DNA of 64,000 bases from Vicinamibacteraceae bacterium. Lineage in GTDB: Bacteria > Planctomycetota > Phycisphaerae > Phycisphaerales > UBA5793. The DNA is taken from positions 48,407 through 112,406 of the forward strand of contig WYBR01000040.1 in the NCBI GenBank assembly GCA_011525805.1, in the 5' to 3' direction. Both the position numbers and the translations under genes were made by a program. Below, one piece after another: positions 51,202-58,892 of this stretch (positions are counted from its first letter, which is position 1; every line of letters begins with the position of its first letter). The notes beneath the pieces were generated by a model. That model saw nothing but the letters and a program-made list of their open reading frames with translations, was not told where the DNA came from and ran no database searches.

Positions 51202-52437
51202 ATGCCGCACGTCGATTCGATTCCGGCCCAGGTCTTCGTCAGCGCTCTCGTCTGCCTCGCGGTGTTCGCGGGCATTCAGGGGGTCATCGCTTACCTGATC
51301 CTCTGGGAGCGCAAGGTGGTCGCGTGGATTCAGGACCGCATCGGCCCCAACCGCGTCGGACCGGCCGGCATCCTCCAGCCCCTCGCCGACGGCATCAAAC
51401 TCTTCTTCAAGGAAGACTACAACCCTGCCTTGGCCGACCGGCGGCTGTTCATCCTCGCTCCCGCGTTCATCATCATCCCGGCGCTCATCGGCTGGGCAAT
51501 CGTGCCGTGGGGCGGCGTGTGGGACTTCCCCGGCTGGACGGTGTGGTGGTGGGTTCCGATCATTGGCGGGGCGGTGATCCAACCGGCGGCCGTGCAGGTC
51601 GCCGCGGCCGGCGACGTCGGCGTCGGCATCGTCTACGTCATCGCCACGGCCAGCATCGGCGTCTACGGCGTGGTCCTCGGAGGCTGGGCCTCCAACAGCA
51701 AATACGCCTTCCTCGGCGGCCTCCGTGCCGGCGCGCAGATGATCAGTTACGAGATCCCCCTCGGTGTGGCGATCCTCATCGTCCTGCTGACCGTCGGCTC
51801 GCTGAGGCCCGACGACATCATCGCGGCGCAGACCGAAGGCATGTGGTTCGCCGTCGCCCATCCTCTGGCCGCGATCCTCTGCTTCGTCGCCATGCTCGCC
51901 GAGGCGAACCGCGCGCCCTTCGACCTGCCGGAGGCCGAGCAGGAACTCGTCGGCGGCTACCACACCGAGTATTCCGCGATGAAGTGGGCGCTGTTCTTCT
52001 TCGCCGAGTACGGGCACATGATCACGAGCAGCGCGATCTTCTCGGTCCTCTTCCTCGGCGGGTGGCACTTCCTGCCCTTCGTGCCCCAGGGCGTTGAGGG
52101 TGGGTTGATCGCCGTGCTGTTCAAGGTGATCGTCTTCGCCGCCAAGGTTGGCCTTCTCATCACTTTCATGATGGTGGTTCGCTGGACGCTGCCGCGCTTC
52201 CGCTATGACCAGTTGATGAACCTCGCGTGGCGGATGCTGATTCCCCTCTCGGGCCTGCTGCTGGTCGGCACGTCGGTGCTGGTGTACATGGGCCTGACGC
52301 AGTGGTGGTGGATGCTGGCGATGAACGCCCTGCTCGCGGCGGTGGTCTACGTGGGCCAGCCCTTCCTGCCGCGCATCCGCGGCAGCAACGAAAAGATCCG
52401 CCTCCCCGGCTCGCGCTTCTACGCACCGCAGGGATGA
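51202..52437 (+). CDS. nuoH: NADH-quinone oxidoreductase subunit H
   Basis: A membrane subunit of complex I at the quinone site, linking the hydrophilic arm to proton pumping. 411 residues with about eight or nine helices. Conserved loops are readable: ERKVVAWIQDRIGPNRVGP, ILQPLADGIKLFFKED, EANRAPFDLPEAEQELVGGYHTEYS and the C-terminal WTLPRFRYDQLMNLAWR. Compared with E. coli it has extra residues around WGGVWDFPGWTVWWW. It stands alone: no nuoG or nuoI is next to it. Confidence 0.94.
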   Translation: MPHVDSIPAQVFVSALVCLAVFAGIQGVIAYLILWERKVVAWIQDRIGPNRVGPAGILQPLADGIKLFFKEDYNPALADRRLFILAPAFIIIPALIGWAIVPWGGVWDFPGWTVWWWVPIIGGAVIQPAAVQVAAAGDVGVGIVYVIATASIGVYGVVLGGWASNSKYAFLGGLRAGAQMISYEIPLGVAILIVLLTVGSLRPDDIIAAQTEGMWFAVAHPLAAILCFVAMLAEANRAPFDLPEAEQELVGGYHTEYSAMKWALFFFAEYGHMITSSAIFSVLFLGGWHFLPFVPQGVEGGLIAVLFKVIVFAAKVGLLITFMMVVRWTLPRFRYDQLMNLAWRMLIPLSGLLLVGTSVLVYMGLTQWWWMLAMNALLAAVVYVGQPFLPRIRGSNEKIRLPGSRFYAPQG

Positions 52438-52530
52438 GGGGCGGGGCACTTGCACGGGCATCTCGTTTGGGTGTGCTCGTCTTTGACGGCCGGGTCAGAG
52501 AGTCCCGAGATCGCCACTTTTCACCCCGGG

Positions 52531-52549
52531 AGGCCCGTTTCCCGGGCCT
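52531..52549 (+). terminator. Hairpin between nuoH and the coiled-coil gene
   Basis: AGGCCCG and CGGGCCT with loop TTTCC: a perfect 7-base stem but with only TTGCG after it. It may be a weak terminator for nuoH. Confidence 0.35.
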
Positions 52550-52669
52550 TGCGCCGCTCGCGAAAAATCTGCGCCCCGCCCTGAAATCCTCTCCCGCCGC
52601 CCCCCAACAACAAGGCTGACGACCACACGTTCATCCACGCCTCGTCAGCGAATGGGAAAGGATCAAGTC

Positions 52670-53641
52670 ATGTACATCGGCAGAACCATCTTTCGTACGG
52701 CGCTCATCGGCGGTCTGGCGGTCGGCGGCCTGACGCTGCTGGTCGGCCCCCATCGCGTCATGGCCGGGGCGGCCCAGATTCAGCACCGCTTCATCACCTG
52801 GTTCGACTCCAACGTCGAAGACCCCGTGGTCATCCGCTATCAACTCAAGCAACTCCAGAAGGAGTACCCGGAGAAGATCCGCGAGACGATCCGCAACCTC
52901 GCCGAGATCGACGCCGAGATCGGCGCCGTCCAGCGGGACCGAGACGTGGCGGAGAAGATGATCGCGACCAGCCAGGGCGACCTCGCCAGCCTCCGCAGCC
53001 TCGTCGACAAGGCGGGCTACGTCCAGCAGGCTTCCTACGGCGACCGGCCCGTCCTCGTGCGCTTCCAGGGTCAGCACCTGAGCGTCGAGCAGGCCTACGC
53101 CAAGGCCGGCACCATCCAGCAGACCATGCTCAACTACAGCGAGCGCCTCGCGGTCAACGACCGCGACCTGCAACTGCTCCTCGGCCAGCGCGACCGCATG
53201 GCGTCGCAACTCGAAGACCTCCAGAACGAGTACTCGACCTTCCAGGCCAAGGTCGCGCAGATCGAGCGCCACATCGCCTCCATCGAGCGCAATGAGTCGA
53301 TCACCAAGTCGCTCGAAGAGCGGGAGACGATGCTGGCGGAGAACGACCGCTGGAACGTCACGAACCTCGACCAGATCGTCAACCGCCTCGCCGCGGTGCA
53401 GACCGAGCAGCAGGCGGTGCTCGAAGCGCTGAGCCAGCGGGCGGTGGAGCGGGACTACGAGAAGGAGGTTCTCGGCAAGATCGCGCTGGAGAACCTCAAG
53501 GCCGACCCCTTCAACCTCACGAAACCGGCCGCGCGGAACGCCTTCCCCGTCGAGCCGATCGTGGTCGATGAATCGACGCCCGATCCGGCGCCCAAGGAGT
53601 CCGGAGAAACCGTGGCCGCCCTTCCGCAGAGCGGCAACTGA
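52670..53641 (+). CDS. Membrane-anchored coiled-coil protein of unknown function
   Basis: ATG 52670 has AAAGGA 8 bases upstream and is preferred to ATG 52652. 323 residues: a single N-terminal anchor (TALIGGLAVGGLTLLVGPH), then a long, mostly helical region with coiled-coil character (LKQLQKEYPEKIRETIRNLAEIDAEIG-like, MASQLEDLQNEYSTFQAKV, HIASIERNESITKSLEERE) and a Pro-rich tail. It could act as an envelope scaffold. No family recognised. A strong terminator follows. Confidence 0.65.
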   Translation: MYIGRTIFRTALIGGLAVGGLTLLVGPHRVMAGAAQIQHRFITWFDSNVEDPVVIRYQLKQLQKEYPEKIRETIRNLAEIDAEIGAVQRDRDVAEKMIATSQGDLASLRSLVDKAGYVQQASYGDRPVLVRFQGQHLSVEQAYAKAGTIQQTMLNYSERLAVNDRDLQLLLGQRDRMASQLEDLQNEYSTFQAKVAQIERHIASIERNESITKSLEERETMLAENDRWNVTNLDQIVNRLAAVQTEQQAVLEALSQRAVERDYEKEVLGKIALENLKADPFNLTKPAARNAFPVEPIVVDESTPDPAPKESGETVAALPQSGN

Positions 53642-53700
53642 CCCCCGACGCAGCCGGCCGACCCCTCCGGCTGCATCTCCGGCGGACCCTTCGCCCGCAC

Positions 53701-53773
53701 CGATCCGTCTCCGTCGAACACACCGCCCGGGCCTCGCGCCGGGGCCGGTGTGTTTTTGTGCGGAGACGGATCG
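53701..53773 (+). terminator. Rho-independent terminator inside a nested palindrome
   Basis: Inner hairpin AACACACCG...CGGTGTGTT (53717-53754) with further GC pairing and a T5 tail. It is flanked by an outer perfect 13-base inverted repeat, CGATCCGTCTCCG (53701-53713) and CGGAGACGGATCG (53761-53773). It ends the coiled-coil gene and lies just before repeat copy 3. Confidence 0.85.
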
Positions 53774-53774
53774 A

Positions 53775-53863
53775 GGCACTGGGCACCAGGCACTAGGCAC
53801 TAGGGAAGGCGATGCGCACTTGTTCAGCCGCGACCCGGAGGCTTTGCGCAGGGGAGCGCGGCG
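53775..53863 (+). repeat. Composite dispersed repeat, copy 3 (heptamers plus 39-base unit)
   Basis: Four tandem heptamers, GGCACTG, GGCACCA, GGCACTA, GGCACTA (53775-53802), then a 22-base spacer and the unit CAGCCGCGACCCGGAGGCT... (53825-53863). Same order and orientation as at 2085-2165, though the spacer there is much shorter. It lies between the convergent coiled-coil and radical SAM genes. Confidence 0.85.
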
Positions 53864-53878
53864 GGGGGGGCAAGAACC

Positions 53879-55438
53879 TCACGCACTCTCGATCCCCGGC
53901 GTCGCCGGCGCTGCGAGATGTCGCGCCTGGCGCGCCGGGAGGTCATGGGGCGAATCCGGGCGCGTGACGGCCCGGCGATCGGCTTCGCTCAGGTGCGGCC
54001 GCAGGACGGCGGGCACATCGGATCGCCCGCCGCGCGCGTAGTCGCGCCAGAGGATCGGCGCGATCTCCGCCGGCTTCAGTCTGCGCTGGTCGATCAGGAA
54101 TGCCCACACGATCTCGACGAGCCGGTGCAGGGAGATGCCGTGGGCGCGGCCCTCGGCTGCGTGCAGGGCATCGCTCAGCGCGGCGAAACCGGCGAAGGGG
54201 CTGCCCGGCCCCCACACCACCGGCAGAGTCTCGATGAAGTTGCCGCTGTTGGCGATCATGTCCCAGTAGCGCGCAAAGCGGCGCAAGCGCTGCATTGCGG
54301 CCAGGTCGATGAGTTTCGTTTGCAGCACCTCGTAGGGCGGGCTGGCGCTGTAGACCATCTCCCATGCGGCGTCGTGGCGGACGATCGGCGTGCCGCGCAG
54401 CCGCTTGAGCAGGCCGACCTGAATCTCCTGCGGCCGCATCGCGACGAGTCGATCGAAGCCCGCCGCGAAACTCGAAACGTCCTCTCCCGGCAGGCCGGCG
54501 ATCAGGTCCGCATGAACATGCACCCCCGTCTCCTCGCGCAGGAAGCGCAGGTTCTCGACGATGCGATCGTGCTCCTGCCGGCGGCTGATGAGTTGCTCGA
54601 CCTCGGGATTGAGCGTCTGGATGCCGACCTCGAATTGCAGCGCCCCGGGCGGAAAGGCGCGGATCGGCTCGCGCAGAGCCTCGGGCAGGCGGTCGGGAAT
54701 CATCTCGAAGTGCAGGAACATCCCCGGCACGTACCGCTCAAGGAAGAAGTCGAGGATTGCCCGGCTCACCTTGAGGTTGAGATTGAACGTGCGATCGACG
54801 AATTTGAATTGCCTCACTCCGCGGTCGAGCAGATGCGCCATCGCCGCCAGGAAGCGGTCGAGGGGCGCGTGGCGCAGCGGCACATCAAGCGAGGAGAGGC
54901 AGAACTCGCACTTGAAGGGGCAGCCGCGCGAAGCCTCGACGTAAATGACGCGGTGCGCGATGTCGCGCTCGTCGTAGAGGTCGTAAGGCAGCGTGAGTTG
55001 ATCGAACTCGGGCAGGTCGGCGGGGATGACCTTGAGCAGCGGCCGCTCACCGCCGAGCAGGCGCCGGCACAACGCGGCAAAGGCAAGGTCCGCCTCGCCG
55101 GTGATGGTGTAATCCGCCAGCGCGACGATGGCCTGCTGATCCGTCTCGTAACTGACCTCGGGTCCGCCGAGGATGATCGTCACGTGGGGCGCCGCCCGCT
55201 TGAGGTCGGCAACGAGACGCAGCGACTCAGCCGCGTTCCAGATGTAGACGCCCAGGCCGAGGATTCGCGGCTGGAGCGCGAGGATCGCTTCGAGAATCTC
55301 GGTCGTGCCCTGGCTGATGTCGAACTCGAGCGTTGCCGACCGATCGCGCAGATCGCCGAGGTTCGCCATGAGGTAGCGCAGGGCGAAGGAGGCGTGCGCG
55401 TAGCGCGCGTTCAGCGTGGCGAGGACGATCTCGGACAT
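53879..55438 (-). CDS. Cobalamin-binding-type radical SAM protein (DUF4080-like)
   Basis: 519 residues. The N-terminal part (MSEIVLATLNARYAHASFAL, LGLGVYIWNAAESLRL, VTIILGGPEVS) is a B12-binding-like Rossmann domain; the radical SAM motif is ASRGCPFKCEFCLSSL; the C-terminal part carries the DUF4080 region (LPVVWGPGSPFAGFAALSDAL). The family is of unknown reaction. Such proteins usually use SAM, a 4Fe-4S cluster and perhaps cobalamin. TAGACT lies 6 bases before the ATG. Confidence 0.88.
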   Translation of the reverse strand: MSEIVLATLNARYAHASFALRYLMANLGDLRDRSATLEFDISQGTTEILEAILALQPRILGLGVYIWNAAESLRLVADLKRAAPHVTIILGGPEVSYETDQQAIVALADYTITGEADLAFAALCRRLLGGERPLLKVIPADLPEFDQLTLPYDLYDERDIAHRVIYVEASRGCPFKCEFCLSSLDVPLRHAPLDRFLAAMAHLLDRGVRQFKFVDRTFNLNLKVSRAILDFFLERYVPGMFLHFEMIPDRLPEALREPIRAFPPGALQFEVGIQTLNPEVEQLISRRQEHDRIVENLRFLREETGVHVHADLIAGLPGEDVSSFAAGFDRLVAMRPQEIQVGLLKRLRGTPIVRHDAAWEMVYSASPPYEVLQTKLIDLAAMQRLRRFARYWDMIANSGNFIETLPVVWGPGSPFAGFAALSDALHAAEGRAHGISLHRLVEIVWAFLIDQRRLKPAEIAPILWRDYARGGRSDVPAVLRPHLSEADRRAVTRPDSPHDLPARQARHLAAPATPGIESA

Positions 55439-55444
55439 GGGGGA

Positions 55445-55450
55445 AGTCTA
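55445..55450 (-). promoter_or_regulatory. Candidate -10 box for the radical SAM gene
   Basis: TAGACT on the minus strand, 6 bases before ATG 55438. Confidence 0.5.
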
Positions 55451-55518
55451 TCGGGACTTGCGACGCGCGGGCGCGCGAAAGCCTCTCGCCCGCGGCGGAA
55501 GCGGCGCGGCTTCAAAGG

Positions 55519-57930
55519 CTACGAAATACGCTCCAGCCGTGCAAACTCCGCGATGATCGTCTTGGTCCCGACGTGGCGGAAGCGGACGCGGATTCGCGTG
55601 TGGCGGCCGGTGCGGGTGATGGATTCGACGGTTCCCTCGCCGAACTGCGGGTGCTCGACACGGCAGCCCACGGGCAGGCCGGTTGAATCGTCGCCGCCGC
55701 GGCCGGCGGACCATTCACGCACAGCGCGCTCATCCTGGGCGTTGTCGAACTCGCCGCGCTCCCGGCGTCGCCCGAAACCTGCGGAAGAGTCGGACCCGGA
55801 ATAGGGATCGCTTTCGCCGGCGTAGTAGCGCGCTGCCTCTTCCCGTCCGAGCCAGTCGATGCCCTCTGGGGGAAGTTCGTTGAGGAATCGGCTCGTGATG
55901 GTGTGTTCGCGCGAGCCGCGCCAGGAGCGCACGACCGCGTGGGTGAGGATGAGTCTCTGCTTGGCGCGCGTGAGGCCGACGAAGCACAGACGCCGCTCCT
56001 CTTCGAGGTCCGCCTCGCTTTCGCGCGAGCGCGAGTGAGGGAGGAGCCCCTCTTCGAGGCCGATCATCACGACGACGGGGAACTCAAGTCCCTTGGCGGC
56101 GTGGAGCGTCATGAGCATCACCGCCCCGGCGTCGGGGTCGAGCGCTTCGACGTCGGAGACGAGCGCGACCTGTTCGAGATAGGCGCGCAGGCGGGCCATG
56201 AGCGGAGGCTCCTTCTCGCCCGCCTCCGCCGGATCGTCCGCTTCGAATCCGAAGGGATCGGTCATCGCATCCGCGCCGGCGGCCTGGCGCTGCGCAAACT
56301 CCTCTTCGAATTCGGCGACAGCGGTGATGAGTTCGTTGAGGTTGTCGAGGCGCTGGGCATCCTCCTCGCTCTTGCCGGCGTGAAGCGCCGCTTCCATACC
56401 CGACTCGGCGATTATGGTGCGCAGGAGCGCGGCGAGTTCGCCGCTTGCCTCGACGCCCATGAATGAGCCCTCGCCCCGCCACCCCTGCACGAGGCGCGCG
56501 AAGCGCTCCACGGCGCCGACGGCGCGGGCGTTCAGATCCTTCACTTCGCGCACCCGCAGCAGAGAGTCGAAGAGACTGAGGCGCTGCTCGGCCGCAAACT
56601 GCTCGATGCGGTCGAGCGACGTCTTCCCGATGCCGCGCGGCGGCTCATTGATGATGCGCGTGAGCGAGACGCCGTCAGCGGGATTGAGCACGATGCGGAG
56701 GTAGGCGAGAGCGTCGCGAACCTCCTTGCGGTCGTAAAACGCCGTGCCGCGAACCAGCACGTAGGGGATCCGCCGGCTGCGCAGCGCGGCTTCGATGTTG
56801 CGGCTCAGAGCGTTGGTGCGGTAGAAGACGGCCATGTCCTTCCACGCCAGGCCGTGCTCGCGGTTGAGCGCTTCGAGTGTGGCGGCGACGAACTCGGCCT
56901 CGTGGTGCTCATCGACGCAGGTCATGACGACGGGCTTCTCGCCGCCTTCCCGCCTCGTGAACAGCGGCTTGTCCTTGCGCCGCACGTTGTGCTTGATGAG
57001 GTGGTCGGCGACGGCGAGGATCGGCGCCGTCGAGCGGAAGTTCTCCCCGAGTTTGACGACGGCCGCCTCGGGATAGTGCTCCTGGAACTCGAGGATGTTG
57101 CTGATGTCGGCGCCACGCCACCCGTAAATCGATTGATCAGGGTCTCCGACCACGCAGATGCGCCGGTGGCCGGCCGCGAGGCCGTCGGCGATCAGAAACT
57201 GCGCGTGGTTCGTGTCCTGGTACTCGTCAATCAGGACATGCTGGAAGCGCCGGCGCAACTCCTCGCGCACCTGAGCGTCGTCGCGCAACAGCGTCGCCAC
57301 GTGCAGAAGGAGGTCGTCGAAGTCCAAGGCCCCGTTCTGCCGCAGCGTCTGCTCATAGACCTCGTAGATGCGCACGAACTGTTTGGACCAGAAGTCGCCC
57401 GACTCGGCGCGGATGTCCTCGATCCGCTTCATCGCGTTCTTGGCGTTGCTGATGCGCGCGGCGATCGAGTCGGGCGGGAAGTTGCTCTTCGAGAGATCGA
57501 GACGCTCGAGGGCATCCTTGATCGCGGCCTTCTGATCGGCGGCGTCGTAGATCGTGTAGTCGGGATTCAGCCCGGCGCGATCGGCGTAGCGGCGCAAAAG
57601 CCTGGCGCAGAAGGCGTGAAAGGTGCTCACGACCAGACCGCGAGCCGTGCCCGACTGCGGCGGGACAAGGCGCTCGATGCGCTCGCGCATTTCTGTCGCC
57701 GCCTTGTTCGTGAAGGTCAGCGCGAGAATTGACCAGGGCGGGTGGCCCTGCGCGATGAGGTGCGCCACCCGCCGCGTGATGGTCAGCGTCTTGCCTGAGC
57801 CGGCCGCAGCGAGCACGAGCAGCGGCCCCTCGGTGTGAAGGACCGCCCGGGCCTGGGCCTCCGTCAGGCCCTGCAGGAGCGAGTCGGACGGATCCTGGCG
57901 GGGGGAGGGGACGGGTCGGGTCTGCGGCAT
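55519..57930 (-). CDS. pcrA: ATP-dependent DNA helicase PcrA/UvrD
   Basis: A superfamily 1A helicase of 803 residues used in repair and in removing stalled complexes. Walker A AAAGSGKT (41-48), motif Ia ALTFTNKAATEMRERI, motif II DEYQDTNHAQF, motif III GDPDQSIYGWRGA, motif V MTLHAAKGLEFPVV and motif VI GLTRAKQRL are present. The C-terminal GCRVEHPQFGEGTVESI domain is the Tudor-like part seen in PcrA that contacts RNA polymerase. TACGAT is 6 bases before the ATG. It is divergent from the ECF sigma gene. Confidence 0.95.
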   Translation of the reverse strand: MPQTRPVPSPRQDPSDSLLQGLTEAQARAVLHTEGPLLVLAAAGSGKTLTITRRVAHLIAQGHPPWSILALTFTNKAATEMRERIERLVPPQSGTARGLVVSTFHAFCARLLRRYADRAGLNPDYTIYDAADQKAAIKDALERLDLSKSNFPPDSIAARISNAKNAMKRIEDIRAESGDFWSKQFVRIYEVYEQTLRQNGALDFDDLLLHVATLLRDDAQVREELRRRFQHVLIDEYQDTNHAQFLIADGLAAGHRRICVVGDPDQSIYGWRGADISNILEFQEHYPEAAVVKLGENFRSTAPILAVADHLIKHNVRRKDKPLFTRREGGEKPVVMTCVDEHHEAEFVAATLEALNREHGLAWKDMAVFYRTNALSRNIEAALRSRRIPYVLVRGTAFYDRKEVRDALAYLRIVLNPADGVSLTRIINEPPRGIGKTSLDRIEQFAAEQRLSLFDSLLRVREVKDLNARAVGAVERFARLVQGWRGEGSFMGVEASGELAALLRTIIAESGMEAALHAGKSEEDAQRLDNLNELITAVAEFEEEFAQRQAAGADAMTDPFGFEADDPAEAGEKEPPLMARLRAYLEQVALVSDVEALDPDAGAVMLMTLHAAKGLEFPVVVMIGLEEGLLPHSRSRESEADLEEERRLCFVGLTRAKQRLILTHAVVRSWRGSREHTITSRFLNELPPEGIDWLGREEAARYYAGESDPYSGSDSSAGFGRRRERGEFDNAQDERAVREWSAGRGGDDSTGLPVGCRVEHPQFGEGTVESITRTGRHTRIRVRFRHVGTKTIIAEFARLERIS

Positions 57931-57936
57931 TGCTCA

Positions 57937-57942
57937 ATCGTA
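57937..57942 (-). promoter_or_regulatory. Candidate -10 box for pcrA
   Basis: TACGAT on the minus strand, 6 bases before ATG 57930. Confidence 0.55.
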
Positions 57943-58000
57943 ACGGGCCGGCGCCCGGCCGCCGGTCTGGTCGGCCTCGCGCCGGTTTCGAGGAGAAAAG

Positions 58001-58033
58001 TTGACGGGAGGGATTCCGGAGGCACCTTATAAT
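58001..58033 (+). promoter_or_regulatory. Promoter-like elements before the ECF sigma gene
   Basis: A perfect TATAAT (58028-58033) with TTGACG 21 bases upstream (58001-58006); the spacing is longer than the usual 17, so the -35 is doubtful. The leader to ATG 58135 is about 95 bases long and contains a GC-rich pyrimidine/purine stretch. Confidence 0.45.
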
Positions 58034-58134
58034 GACGGGGAGGCGATGGCGCGGGCGCTAATGATAGGCATCTGTTCGGATTGCCCCCCCGCTGAAACCG
58101 GCGGAGGGGAAAGCGGAACAAGGACGGAGACGGT

Positions 58135-58866
58135 ATGAATGCGCTGACGACCAACTTCGTTCGCCGCCTCCGCGAGGGGGATGACGCCGCCTGGTTTGAA
58201 CTCTGGGAAGTGTTCGGACCGGTGCTCCAGGCCCAACTGGCCAAGTGGGGGCGCGGCCGCGTCGGCGCGGAGACCGTCCGCGACCTCTCGCAGGAGACGC
58301 TTGCGGCCCTGTCAAAGTCGATCGACCGCTACGACCCCAAGCGCGGGGCGCGCTTCAGCACCTGGCTGCTGAGCATCGCCCGACACACGCTCGGCGACGA
58401 AATGGATCGGCGCGGGGCGCTCAAACGCGGCGGCGGGCATCGCGGCGTCACGCTCGACGAGACCTTCATGGGCGCCTCCGCCTCCCTCGAGGCCGATGCG
58501 AACTACGAGCGGCAGGTCTTCCGCGCCAAGGTGCAGGCGGCAGTCCGCAAGGTCGAGAGCGATTCCGACTTCGTCAGTTTTCAGGTGTACCGAATGCGCG
58601 TCTTTGATGGGATGACCGGCAAAGACGTCGCGAATCAGTTGGGAATCTCCGAGCCGACCGTGAGCCGGCATCTGGCCAAGGTGCGCCAGTCGCTGCGTCG
58701 TCGTCTGGCGGAGACCGTCGCGACCTTCAGTTTCACGGACGAGGAAGCGCGCGAGGCCGAAGACGCCGGGCTCTATCAGGATGATGAACTCTTCGACTCG
58801 GCGCTCAGCGAGATCTACCACCAGCAGTTGCAGGCGCCGTCGAGTCGGACGACCGATCGGTTCTGA
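58135..58866 (+). CDS. ECF-type RNA polymerase sigma factor
   Basis: 243 residues. The sigma-2 region includes VRDLSQETLAALSKSIDRYDPKRGARFSTWLLSIARHTLGDE, and sigma-4 the helix-turn-helix GKDVANQLGISEPTVSRHLAKVRQSLRRRL. A C-terminal acidic tail of about 40 residues (EEAREAEDAGLYQDDELFD) goes beyond the normal sigma-4 end. It ends 26 bases before a membrane Ser/Thr kinase gene, a pairing typical of planctomycetes; the kinase may control this factor by phosphorylation. No classical anti-sigma factor gene is adjacent. Confidence 0.9.
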   Translation: MNALTTNFVRRLREGDDAAWFELWEVFGPVLQAQLAKWGRGRVGAETVRDLSQETLAALSKSIDRYDPKRGARFSTWLLSIARHTLGDEMDRRGALKRGGGHRGVTLDETFMGASASLEADANYERQVFRAKVQAAVRKVESDSDFVSFQVYRMRVFDGMTGKDVANQLGISEPTVSRHLAKVRQSLRRRLAETVATFSFTDEEAREAEDAGLYQDDELFDSALSEIYHQQLQAPSSRTTDRF

Positions 58867-58892
58867 CCGCCAGCGGCGGGGAGGCTTGAGCA

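Noticed and set aside
53775..53802. Tandem heptamers as a CRISPR array or microsatellite-coded peptide
   Set aside because: The units are only seven bases, without spacers, and lie between genes with no cas gene near.
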